A stretch of 64,000 nucleotides of DNA, taken from contig NW_023501047.1 of assembly GCF_014066305.1 (NCBI RefSeq), positions 496,001 to 560,000 of the forward strand. Direction: 5' to 3'. Made by a program: the position numbers and the translations under genes. The first letter of the stretch is position 1, and the number at the start of each line of letters is the position of its first letter. The stretch comes from Letharia columbiana. Taxonomy: Eukaryota > Ascomycota > Lecanoromycetes > Lecanorales > Parmeliaceae. Of this stretch, positions 22,621-33,168 are shown in pieces. Under the pieces are notes generated by a model, which worked only from the letters and a program-made list of their open reading frames with translations, did no database searches and had not been told where the DNA came from.

Positions 22621-23465
22621 TTAGCTATCATTTTGCCAGTAGATGGCTAAAGCTGTGGATGCACCCTATCCTCAAAGCTGTTCTTCTTACGGCTTTAGCA
22701 AGGGCAAAGCGATCAGGAAGGACCAAATTGTTCAAAAAACAAGGCTCGCGCTTGGCTCGCTGCTCGGAGGAAGCGATTCATACTTTTTTGATCCTTTCGC
22801 TGGATGTGTAAGAAGAAGACGGTGGTGACGGCGAGCCTCGGCCGAACCATAGGGCTGAGAACAGATAGGAGCCCTGGTGCGCCCAAGCTGTTGTTACTTC
22901 TTACTTTTACCTGTCTAACAGTTTTTTGATACTGTAGACGGTCTGTCTGATATCCATATCTCTATCCTCTCCAATCCTATGCTCTACCGTTTTTGGCATT
23001 CCAGCACTGCAGCGTCACCAGCGTTTGCCCATCCACGAGGTCTCTGGTCTCTTGGAATGTAGTCCTGGTTGGGATGGCTCCCCTACTCAATTGAGTAGGT
23101 TCTTGTCTCATATACACTCCTTGCCTATTCTGTGCCCACGTGGTTCGCGTTGCCCATTCCCCCTGGAATGCTCTATGTTTATATGTTGGCCTCAAAGCGT
23201 GCTACATAAGATTTATTTATCCTGTTTTACACCGATACTACAAGCATTTCATGAGAAGCCACCTATTATATCCCTCGACTCCGTTCGAAGCACAAGACAA
23301 GAGATTTTGCGGCTTGTTTCAAGAGAAAAGACTTTACTCGTCGATGAAGATATATTTTCGACAAGACCCGGCCTCTAGGACTCTGAACGAGAAACATTGT
23401 CTTTGGCTTTTGGCTTTTGCTTGATGATTGTTTACAATCATCTCCCCTTCCCTGCTCTCGCAAAC
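22621..23465. promoter_or_regulatory. Divergent mannosyltransferase / glucanase upstream region
   Basis: About 845 bp between two divergent cell-surface genes. No further gene was recognised and no operator-like repeat stood out. It should hold both promoters. Confidence 0.35.
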
Positions 23466-26400
23466 ATGGCCTTTTTCACGCGAGCCTGTGTATTAATATT
23501 CTTGCTGATATTTTCCCAGAAAACTCAAGTCAGCGCTTTACCAATCGGCAACGCAACGGGCTTACTCTCCACATCCATACTTAGCAAGACACTTATTCAA
23601 AATATCTGGGAAAATACAACTACTACCCAATATCCACCCACAACAACAGTACAAAACACAATTCCTGGTACAATAGGGGTCAGTGGCTTTTCCTTCCATC
23701 ACCTGGAAACGTAGAGTTTCAAGTTGTCCTTCAGAAAAATAGGGAGCTTACTTGGATCAGACCGTTGTTACAAGCCTTGAGACACAGGGCCAGCCATCAT
23801 TGCAACCATTCCCGACCTATATACCACCACCCATCATACTAACAACAGCATTCTCCCGAGATCTTTCACTGATCACGGATAGGTCATCGAAAGCGTTGTC
23901 TACCAAGGTTACGAGCATTAGTAGCGTATTGTGGTTGCCAAAGAGCCACCTCCCATCCACGAAGATGGAGAGAAGAGGAGCCACAGACTGTTTCCAGCCG
24001 GTTGCCACTGGAGCATTGCCCAGACAATTACCATCGAGAGGAGATCATCCAGTCCCTAGACTTGGTATAGTAAGTTCCACATACCCCTAGGTCATTCGAA
24101 AATGCCAGAGAAGCTGATACAACCACAGGCCCCGCAGAGCAGCCCAGTCTCTACCAACAAGTTCTATGCCAACCTTTTCCTTGGAATTCAGAGCCAAGGG
24201 GTATGGACTCATCCATACTCTGTGACATGGAGCAAAGGAAGCGGCAACATTGGTAGTTGGGGCATGGCCGTCTCTCATATTGATGCAAACCAGAGAGCCG
24301 ATGGGCCACAGAATACTGCCCTGTCGGGAGCACCAATACAGTATTTCATCAATCCTATTGGCATTCAATCCGTCATTTTATCCGCAGTAGAGCTGGGACC
24401 TTCCGCGGTCTTGACTACCTCCAGCTTAAAGGCATTCTCGGCCAATGCAATTCTTTCGCCCCAGGCAGGCTCTTCCTCCAATATCACGTTTCCGCTCGTT
24501 CAAGGCATGGGATTCGTAACCGGTATTTACAACAGTCTCATGCCCGCGATTCAAAGCAGTGTATTCTTCCAATCGGTCACTCTAGTAGCCTCTCCAAGGG
24601 TTGGTGTCTTCAAGTATCGGATTATTCTCGAAGACAACAAAAACTGGCTTCTCTACGCAATGCCAAGCAACCACCAAGACCCTAATTTGCAGCTTGTGTC
24701 GAACACACAAATACAAGGTCTACGATTCTGGTCAGGTACGATTCAAATTGCGAAAAACCCTGCTGGCTCAGAGGGCGAGGAACTTTATGATAAATCTGCG
24801 GGAATCTACCCCATCAGCGCAGCGGTCACAGGCTCTACATTGGATAAGCTTGGTACCTATACTATCTCATGGCGTATTAAGGGACTGATAACATATCCAC
24901 CTCGTTCGCTTCTGATGTACGCTTTACCGCATCATACTCAGTCTTTTGACAGCGCTACCACCAAGCACAAAACAAATTTACAGCTCCAGACAACTACGAA
25001 AGGAGTGGCAACAGCGGTTGTCGCTGATAGGTATGTACATTTCGGAGCAATCCTCTCCCAAATGACGCCACAATTTGAGGTGCAAGACTTATTTTGGGAG
25101 CACCAATGGCCTTAAGCCCCCTCATGCTGTCTCGTTCCTCCGAAGTTCCTCTCGAAGAAACAAAGCTGACTTGAAAATTTCCATAGCTGGACGATGCAAG
25201 AGCAAAGCCTGCCTTTAGACATTGGTTTTGCACCTTGGACTCCAAGAACTAGAAGCAGATCGACCCTGTCCGCAGCGACAAGGCAGCTCATCCAACAGGT
25301 GGCAGTCTCTGAGATCAATCAAGACTACAACGCCCAGACCAATCTAGACAGTACGATTCAGAGTTTCTCCCGAAAGAGCAATGCTGACTCCGAAATCATA
25401 AAGGCATGTATTTCAGTGGCAAGGCTCTAGCCAAGTTCGCAATGATCATATACACGACCCACGACCTGTTGAACGAACCCAACCTTGCGACTCAGGGACT
25501 GAATGAACTAAAAGGAGCCTTTGCTGTATTTTCGACCAATCAGGTACGTACATTTTGGAGCTGATCGTTCCCATACAACATTGGAATTGAGTCGCAAGAG
25601 GACCTTTCTGCCCCCGAGACCTGGCTTGCAGCTCCGTTACCTACCTCGAATAAGAAATGCTGACTCTGAAATCTGCGTAAGCAAAAATACCCATTGGTAT
25701 ATGATACAGTCTGGAACGGAGTCGTGTCTTCAGTGAGCTACATTACGGGTGACCCCGGCCAGGATTTCGGAAATACATATTACAGTCAGTCTACTTTTCG
25801 AATTGTTTCTACCCCCCCACCAGAAGCCTACCGCTTTCCGAGTCATCAGACATGTCCAAAGAGTATATGTACTCCTCTTACCTGTATCACCTCAGACTTC
25901 TACCCATAGAAGGAATGCTGACCCAGAATTCTTGAAGACGACCATCATTTCCATTACAGCTACTTCATCTACTCGGCTGCCGTTATAGGCTATCTCGACC
26001 CCTCCTGGCTCTCCCTCAACAAGGCTTGGGTCAACACCCTCGTCCGCGATGCTGCCAATCCAAGCACGCAAGACAACGCGTTTCCCTTCTCTCGAATGTT
26101 CGATTGGTATCATGGCCACTCGTTCGCCCCAGGCCTCTTCCCATTAGCAGATAGCAAAGATGAGGAGTCCTCATCCGAAGACGCTTTCTTCGCGTATGCA
26201 ATGAAGATGTGGGGCCATGTTATCGGCGACATCTCCATGGAGGCGAGAGGTAATCTCATGCTATCGATCTTGGCCAGGACTCTGGACAATTACTTTCTGT
26301 TGTCAAGTGATAATGAGAACCAACCAGCCAATTTCCTTGGCAACAAAGTCACTGGCATTGTGAGTCCTCTCCCGGCCTCCCGTCCCAGATAGGCCCTCGC

Positions 26401-26755
26401 TAACGAGCCATTCCAGCTCTTCGAGAACAAAATCGACCACACCACCTACTTCGGCGCCAACCCCGAGTATATCCAAGGCATTCACATGCTCCCTCTCAGC
26501 CCCTCCTCACCCCTGACCCGAAATCCAAAGTTTATAGCCGAAGAATGGGAAGCCTACTTCAACAGCACATCGCCCTACCCTGCCTCCACCATCGCTGCCG
26601 GCTGGAAGGGTGTTCTGTATGGGAACTTGGCGTGCATAGATCCGCAGCAGAGCTGGAATTTCTTCGCGCAGCAGAATTTTGATGGGTCATGGTTGGATGG
26701 TGGTGCGTCAAGGACGTGGTATATGGCTTTTGCTGCTGCGATTGGGGGACTCTAG
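23466..26755 (+). CDS. GH81 endo-1,3-beta-glucanase (Eng1/Eng2 type), secreted
   Basis: Hydrolyses beta-1,3-glucan, for wall remodelling, cell separation or autolysis. Eight exons are inferred: 23466..23678, 23761..24069, 24129..25030, 25187..25350, 25404..25543, 25682..25784, 25938..26359 and 26417..26755, about 863 residues. A signal peptide (MAFFTRACVLIFLLIFS) is followed by a Thr-rich spacer. The GH81 domain starts at LPSRGDHPVPRLGI and continues through STNKFYANLFLG, QDYNAQTNLDS-MYFSGKALAKFA, PLVYDTVWNG and GDPGQDFGNTYY. The catalytic region DHHFHYSYFIYSAAVIGY is assembled across intron 6, and FDWYHGHSFAPGL follows. The domain ends at the stop with a typical SWLDGGASRTWYMAF. All phases close without frameshift. 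Four of seven introns (25031, 25351, 25544, 25785) resemble introner-like elements. Exon 1-2 joining (GTCAGT donor) is the least certain boundary. Confidence 0.93.
25031..25186 (+). mobile_element. Introner-like intron, copy C (156 nt)
   Basis: GH81 intron 3, donor GTATGTACATTTCGGAG, acceptor CCATAG, phase 2. The 5' third follows copies A and B (ACATTTC-GAG, then TTTGAGGTGCAAGACTTA). The palindrome is degraded, but GGTGC and GCACC flank it and could still pair, which may be a compensatory change. The 3' end has only AAGCTGACTT. Confidence 0.6.
25351..25403 (+). mobile_element. Minimal introner-like intron, copy D (53 nt)
   Basis: GH81 intron 4, phase 1, joining TNLDS to MYFSGK. It starts GTACGATTCAGAGTTTCTCC and ends with AGCAATGCTGACTCCGAA before ATAAAG. 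These are the two end blocks of copies A and B with the central hairpin region missing. It looks like an internal-deletion derivative that has shrunk to ordinary intron size. Confidence 0.6.
25544..25681 (+). mobile_element. Introner-like intron, copy E (138 nt)
   Basis: GH81 intron 5, phase 0, donor GTACGTACATTTTGGAG, ending AATGCTGACTCTGAAATC...GTAAG. It retains the TTGAGTCGCAAGA block of copy B. Its centre (GGACCTTTCTGCCCCCGAGAC) is closely matched by copy G in the YTH gene. Confidence 0.65.
25785..25937 (+). mobile_element. Divergent introner-like intron, copy F (153 nt)
   Basis: GH81 intron 6, phase 1, rebuilding the NDHHFHYSY catalytic region. Length and the GGAATGCTGACCCAGAATTC block near the acceptor place it with the family. 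The 5' end (GTCAGTCTACTTTTCGA) is only weakly similar, so this is the least certain full-length copy. Confidence 0.45.
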
Positions 26756-27085
26756 AGAGGGTAAGGAAAGGAAAGGAGAGATTAGTATGAGATGAGGTGG
26801 AGGGTAAGTAATCAGGTAAGTAGTATGGCATATGGGTCATTGGTGTTGGATAGAGCATTGTGCGGGACAGATTGCATACAGATGTCATGATTCATGAGAC
26901 GACGACGACCATGGCTTGCTTCGGATTGAGGTTATTGCGCCTTCAAGAAAGAGAGGAAAGGTCTATAGAATGGAGTTGCTCCTTCAAACATACCAAATAA
27001 TCCCATATTTGCCCACGAGAGCCGGTGCCATATATACGGCCGACTATCTAAGCGGCTTGGCCAAAGTCGTCCGCTAGGTCTGTAT
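26756..27085. other. Convergent 3' intergenic region
   Basis: 330 bp between the 3' ends of the glucanase and the DUF1295 gene, both expected to terminate here. Purine-rich just after the glucanase stop. Nothing else recognised. Confidence 0.4.
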
Positions 27086-28178
27086 TCATAGCTTGGGGAT
27101 CAACATCGGCGTCTCCCTCTTCCACTTTTTGTAGTCCTCCCTATCACCGTACCGCTTATCATACTTCCCCTCGCTCATCGGCACCCCACTGACCTTGAGC
27201 AACAAGAAGCTGACAAAAGCCGGGCTCACACCACACACACCCGCCGCGATGGCCTTGCCCAACAACCCCCAACCGGCCAATCCCATGCCTACCTGTCCAG
27301 GTCCACTCATCAGGACCCCTCCAGCAACGGTTGCGATGCCGGTCCACAACGTAGCCTCGCCAAAGTAATTCGGATGACGGCTCTTACTCCACAGTCCCCG
27401 CGTCAAGAAATCCTCTTCGTGTTTCTTCTCCTTCTTCTCCTGCACCCATCCGTTCTTTTGGCGATCGGCCACCACTTCAAAGGACAAGCCGCCCACGTAG
27501 AGCAAGATGCCAATGACGTCGGTGATGCCGACTGCGGCGGGCAGTGAGGCGAAGACCGAGACGGGGAGGGAATTGATGGCTAGGATGGGCATCAGACAGA
27601 GGGAGACCCATGTTGCCTGGGCGAAAAAGGCGCCGAGGAACTTGGGCGGGGATTGTCTGATGTCGTCGAAGCGGGAGTCGGAACCGTCGGCGGAGATGCG
27701 CTGGAAGAGATAGGTTCCCACTGCAACGTGCACGGTTTGTTTAGCCCATTGCCCAAGCCCCATGGAGGGGTACTTTAGACAGTGCCCAAGCATACAACAC
27801 CCTTCACGGGGGATCAGGAGACTCACATCTCGTAGCCCACACGCTCACCGCCGCGCTCAGCACCAGCTGTCTCCAATTCAGCCCCGCTCCGCTCGCACCC
27901 CTCAATGCTCCCAAAACGCTCGGCCAGGCGGGCTTGATTGCGCCGGCGGCAGCCGCTGCATATCGTGCTCTGATCGTAGGCAGGTACAGACTGAGCGCTG
28001 TGCAGGATAGGTAAGTGAGGGAGCCTGAGAGGTCATAGAAACGCTCGGACTGGGCGATTATGGAGGGCACCGCTACGGCGGCTTGGAGGGTGTAGGCGAG
28101 GGCGATGGAGGGGACAATGGTGGAGAGGAAGGGGCGGGAGAAGGCGGTGGCGTGCAGGAGGGTGGAGAGGACGGCCAT
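27086..28178 (-). CDS. DUF1295 / steroid 5-alpha-reductase-like membrane protein
   Basis: A multi-span ER-type membrane protein of the DUF1295 family, related to steroid 5-alpha reductases; its fungal substrate is unknown. Exons are 28178..27827 and 27720..27086 (intron 106 nt, phase 1, joining VWATR to LGTYLFQRI), about 328 residues. Hydrophobic segments include IVPSIALAYTLQAAVAVPSI, FFAQATWVSLCLMPILAI and GITDVIGILLYVGGLSFEVV. The signature LWSKSRHPNYFGEATLW near residue 220 is the conserved NADPH-side motif of the family, and the protein ends KRYGDREDYKKWKRETPMLIP, also typical. Complete at both ends. Confidence 0.9.
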
Positions 28179-28609
28179 TGTTGTGGTGGTAGCAAGAGAG
28201 TCAGGAGAAATTTGGAGGGCGAGGTTACAATGGGAAGGAGACTGGGTTGCACATGTAGGTGCCTGTGCATGTTTACTTTATGTACATTTTCGGGATCGGT
28301 TCAACTGTTGGACCCCTCTGACGACATGGACTCGGGAAAACGAATACGAATCGGACTTCCAAAAGTAGCGTAATGCTTACGCTGCAATCTCGAGAGTTCG
28401 GCCAAAGGGTGGCATCAAAGGCCATGATATTCTCGCTCACCTCAGATATCGCTGATGGCACCAATTGAGTCGCGATATTTGGGACAAATGTCGTAAACCA
28501 GGAGTAGGTTGCAACAGCGGGTCATTCATGTCGTTGCCATTGGCCCAGGAAATACCGTAAGTATATACAAGATTTATTTTATAGAAGATTGTCAAATTGG
28601 AAGGGAAGG
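28179..28609. other. Intergenic, DUF1295 promoter / VCX1 3' side
   Basis: 431 bp between two minus-strand genes. It should contain the VCX1-like 3' UTR and the DUF1295 promoter. No other feature seen. Confidence 0.4.
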
Positions 28610-30210
28610 CTATGACGAGCTTCCTGGCAGCAATGACAGCAGGTTGAGTCCTGAATTCTTCACATCGTCCGGGTAGACATACTAGGATTTGTAAGCACGA
28701 GCTCAAATATGGAAGAGGCTAGTGACAGAAGACTTACGAATGCGAGAGCGATAATAGTGTACATACCCAATAGCATGGCACCCTCAAGGTAATTGGATTT
28801 TCCATCCTGGCCAGTCGTCAGCTTCCGTGGAACTAATTGCCCGAGAGAAGAGGGAAAACTCACAGCGATCACATAGCTTGTAATCAGCACACTTAGAAAG
28901 AATACCACAGTCTCGAAGGTCTCAAAGTGCAGTGTCATTGGCTTGTCCATAATCCACCCCAAAATAACCAGGAAAGGTGTCACAAGAAGCGCGATCTGCA
29001 TACTACTTCCGATCGCAACTCCAATTGCCAGATCCATCTTGTCTTTCAGAGCCACCACAACTGCGGTTACGTGTTCAGCCGCATTGCCAACGATGGGAAG
29101 CAGCACAAGACCAATGAAGGTTTTGGAGATATGCGCCGTTTCGACAATGCTGTCGATGCTGTCCACGAGATATTCTGCGCAGACGGCAACCAGGACAGTG
29201 ATGAGCACGAGGGCGACGCCTGCAGCCGGAGGAGAAAGAACTCTGCCTTCTTCTGGCTCGCCGTCCTGTTCCGCCTCGCCTTCTGCGTCAAAAAGATCCG
29301 AATGAGTCCTCAGCTGGAAGAGCAGATACAGCACATATAGCAATAGAAGTATGACAGCGGTCCCATGAGAGAGGATCAAGATATTGTTGTCTTGATTTGC
29401 GTCTGTGCCTTTCATGACAGCGTATAGTGTTGCCGGGATGATCAGGGAAGCGGTCGAAACGACCATGAGGGAGGACATGGTCGAGGCTACTACGTCGTTG
29501 AATCTTTGCTGTGGATATTTGATGCCGCCGGCGAGGAAACAGCAGCCGAGGACGAGAAGGATGTTGGAAAGAATGGAGCCGAGCATAGACGACTGGACTA
29601 TGCGGATCTCGTTATTCTTGAGTGCAACGATGCTGACCTACAGATTCAATCAGCTTCTGTGGCGCACTGAAAGGTAGCGCGCCCATACAATCAACTCGAC
29701 AGCGTTCCCGAACGTTGCATTGAGCAGACCCCCTAGTGTCTGGCCCAGCTTGGCTGATAACTCTTCCGTCGCGAAGCTTAGCAATGAGGCAAGTGGTATG
29801 ATGGCGAGAAAATTCAGTATAAAGGTTGCGGCTGGACTCCATCCCACTGCTCCCGAGACGATGCCCAACGGCACGAAGACCAAAAACACATTAACATAAT
29901 TGCTCGTCAAAGTCTGCTGCACCTTGAGCCCGAAATATGCTGGCCATTTAACGAAGGGTCTCGCATCGTCCTCCCATAGATAGACACCATTTGAAGTTTT
30001 AAAGTGCCTCGCAAGGAGGGGAGTCTGTTCGTCGGTGTGTTCGTTGGTGTGTTCGTTTATTGGACTGATGACACCACCTGTAGCACCTGAGGAATTGCCG
30101 TTTTCTCGAGATACGTTACGGCCGCTACGCATGCTATTGCTCCGGCTATTTGATGGCCTTCCATGATTTCGAAATTTGGACTTCATCCCGGTGGCAGCTG
30201 GATTGTCCAT
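28610..30210 (-). CDS. VCX1: Vacuolar Ca2+/H+ exchanger (CAX family, Vcx1-like)
   Basis: Moves cytosolic Ca2+ into the vacuole in exchange for protons. Exons are 30210..29689, 29637..28864, 28806..28738 and 28681..28610, about 478 residues. A hydrophilic N-terminus with a TPLLARH segment precedes about 11 membrane spans. Both CAX selectivity repeats are present: [14 protein letters not shown] in the first half and [17 protein letters not shown] in the second. An acidic loop ([15 protein letters not shown]) separates the halves. Intron 2 (57 nt, GTGAGT...CCAG) has no stop and keeps frame; skipping it joins SYVIA to DGKSNYLEG, as in the family. Intron 3 restores the classic ending ALAFYVYPDD. 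The ATG at 30210 is the first in frame. The nearest relative could be another CAX paralogue. Confidence 0.94.
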
Positions 30211-31667
30211 AGCGCTTGTCAGTCTTGTACGGTGGGTGGAAGAACGAGGGAAGGGGACGGCTGTGGACAAAGGGACTGCGCCAATGTGCCAGTGTGGGTG
30301 AGAGATGCAAAGGACGACAAAGCTCCCTTTATCGCATTGGAAGAGGGGTGGCAAGTAGTCGTTGTTTGAGCGCTTTACTTACACATATCCACGGTACCGG
30401 GCTCGTATTTGTATCTGACAGACTCTGGGCTCTCGAGGCCAATTGAGAAATGCTGCTTCTGCTGCGCAAGGGAATTAATTGGCACTGTCGGGACTTCAGG
30501 GAGCGAGGGAAGGTATGCGATTATTGCTGACGTCCTCGTGAAGATTGCTCAATGCAGTACCAGATGGTTGACGTGGATGGTGATGCGCTACCATGCATCC
30601 CGCGAATCAAAATTGACGCCGGCTTGGCGGAATTGTGGCAGTGCTCTTGGCAGAGCAAGTATAATTCGCCCAGGTACTTTTGAACTTTTTAGGTAAAGTA
30701 AGGTAAGGTAAGGTAGCTACTAACTAAAGTAAGGTAGAGCCCAGTACGGGTATATCCGCCACTAGCACGGGCCCTGTTGAAGTTGAAGCCCCCCACCACA
30801 CCCCCACCACCCCTATTTATTGACGCGCCTTGAAGCTCGACGATTGACCATTGACGCCTGGCTGGTGGCCTCTATCGTGAACTTCTTCTGTAGGATCTTA
30901 CCTTCCCTTCCCTTACTCCAAGGTATCCTCGGTACTTTACTACCTAGCGCAAATCTGCCTCCACATTTTCACAACGCTCTTGACGACGACGCAGGCGTTG
31001 TATTTTCCAATCGTCAAACACACTGCTACAATGTTGCTAAATACCAATTACTTCCGTGTGCTGTGAAATGTCACTTTTCGCCTGGATCAAGAAGGTGTCG
31101 TGAGATGGTTTACGTTGGCAAGCAACCGATACAGCTCACGGCTGCTATTTTGTCGGATGATATGCCTGTAGGGCTTTTGAAAGCCTCCCACCGCCTCCGT
31201 GCATCCTAGGCCTCTCCATGCTTAGCTAACCAATGAGCCCAAGTAAATGAAAACCAAGAATTTTTACGTAGACCGCCCCCTTCGAAGTAGCATCATGAGA
31301 AGTCCGATAAGCTGACCAAAAACAACAACAGTCGCGTACACGTCGATAATGTCCAGCCCAGAGAATGCCGTCGCAATGAGTATCAATGAACAAGACTCAA
31401 TTCAAGCTACCGGCTAGCAACCCATTTCCAAAACACAAATGTCCAGAGTCTCTTCCTATACTAATACACCGGCTCGAGCACCGAACTCAAAAGGTGTCCA
31501 CATCGCCCACGTACGACCAAGTGACACCATCTACCGGATGTTTCAAAGTCAGCGCTTCTCCACCAGAATGCAAATCAAGTCACAGGACGAGTCCTGAGAG
31601 CAGTGTCGAAGACGAAACACATGTGTAAGCTCAGGAACATGGCTTGAGACTCAGAAAGGGATAGACG
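30211..31667. other. 1.46 kb intergenic region
   Basis: Upstream of VCX1 and downstream of the lectin-like gene. Apart from the short AGGTA tandem repeat at 30691 no structured element was seen. A few short plus-strand frames (for example 30820..31209) have no recognisable domain. Confidence 0.4.
30691..30737. repeat. AGGTA pentanucleotide microsatellite
   Basis: Imperfect tandem copies of AGGTA/AAGTA at 30691..30715 followed by degenerate copies to about 30737. A simple intergenic repeat with no evidence of function. Confidence 0.7.
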
Positions 31668-33168
31668 TCAGGAGAAGAAAACCCCGAAATATGCCATACC
31701 TGGTGCAAGTTGATACTCCTTCACACTCCCATCCTGGAAAGCATAGATGTGCGACGCGGCGTTGGCAGCAATGGAGGAGTAGTTTTGGACCTGGGCCAAG
31801 ACTCCAGAACTCGGTACTGAGGTCCAGTCGCCGTTCGTGAAATTGAAGTAATTGACAGTAACACCGCTTGGGCCTGTGCTCACAATGTCCAGATACTCAG
31901 CTCCGGATACATTCCAGGTAAAGCCGGCGAGGGGTGCCTGTGTAGATAGGTCGGAAATAGGGTTGCCTTCGTTGACAGTCCAGCCCTGGGATTCATTGAA
32001 GCTGGCTGAGCAGAGTCCTTGATTAGCGGGCTGATAAAACACAAGCAAACCTCCCGTATCGTCTGTTCCATGCACGAGGTTGAAAGCCAATCCTGTTCCT
32101 GGCATTGGATTGGCGTCCAATGTTATCCATTGAGGCCCCGCGTTAGCGGTCGAGTTGAATAATGCTAACTTATCGTCGCTATTTTGGCACACAAGCAGGA
32201 GATCGTTCGAGCAATCGTTACATTCATCGTGTCTAAACCAGAGTGTAGCTAAATTTGCACCATCGGCAGGAATCTCACTGAGGCTGCTCGGACTCCAGGA
32301 CTGGTCCTTCTCCTCGAATTTCGTAAAGATTATACTACCATCCTCAGAAAGGTAGAATAGGCTAATTTCCTATGAGCCGCAAGGAACAGTGAATTAGCCC
32401 ATATCACGGTCAGTGACTCAAATCACCTACGAGCAGCCAATCCGGAGGACCCGTGTAGGAAGCTGCGATTGGCGAGCCACGTTTCGCCGGTCCATGCGAT
32501 TGGCCGGATGTATACCACTGATTTCCCGTGTCATTCTTCCCAACCTCCCTAATCATGTTGTCTTCCGTCTGATACCACATTCGATATTCTGTCACGCCAT
32601 TGATATTCCAAACTACAGAGGCAAGTTTTGTGGTGTTGAGTAGTGTAGTGTTAAGCTTTGCTGCTGGCGTGGGAAAGGAAGACGCGGTCGACATGGTCGG
32701 GATTGAGACACTAGAAATAATGGTTGACGACGACTTTGCCGATGAGCTCATTTTGGTCATTGTTGACGAAGGCGCTTGATCACTCAAAGAACCTGAGCTG
32801 ACCGAGCGATGGCTTGTACGGGTACTTCCAATACCACCACCTATTGCAGCAGCGGCACTTATGATGACAATGCCCAGTGCTACGAGGAACCAGATAGCTC
32901 TTTTGCGTGGGCCACGACCTTCCCGGACGAGTGTGGTATGATTATCGCTCTCTATATTGCTGGGTGTATCGAGCGAGGCATCAAAGATCTCAGGTTGAGG
33001 TAACACGGTAGTCGATTGCTTGTATGTGTCGAATAGTGAGGAATCGGGCTGTCGGGACTCCAAAGTACTATAAATCTGGGGCGGATCAGGTTGATGCCCT
33101 ACCTCCAAAGTACTGTGCACCTGTCCGACTTCTGGGGCCCTGTAGAAATCACGATCGGACATCTGCAT
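31668..33168 (-). CDS. Type II membrane protein with fucose-specific-lectin-like beta-propeller
   Basis: Exons are 33168..32431 and 32369..31668 (intron 61 nt, phase 0, joining PDWLL to EISLFYLSEDG), about 479 residues. A cytosolic tail is followed by one membrane span (AIWFLVALGIVIISAAAAIGG, about residue 90), a Ser/Thr-rich stem, then repeated short modules with Trp/Tyr and acidic residues: VVWNINGVTEYRMWYQTEDN, LLVGDLSH-side ISLFYLSEDGSIIF, LLVFYQPANQGLCSASF and AEYLDIVSTG. This pattern resembles the six-bladed fungal fucose-specific lectin family (AAL-like), common as membrane-anchored proteins in ascomycetes. Ligand-binding residues could not be verified by eye. Two ATGs lie close together (33168 and 33162). 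Function, possibly glycan sensing or adhesion, is inference. Confidence 0.75.

Noticed and set aside
30691..30737. AGGTA repeats considered as telomeric or CRISPR-like
   Set aside because: Too short, imperfect, no spacers, and flanked by ordinary genes on both sides.
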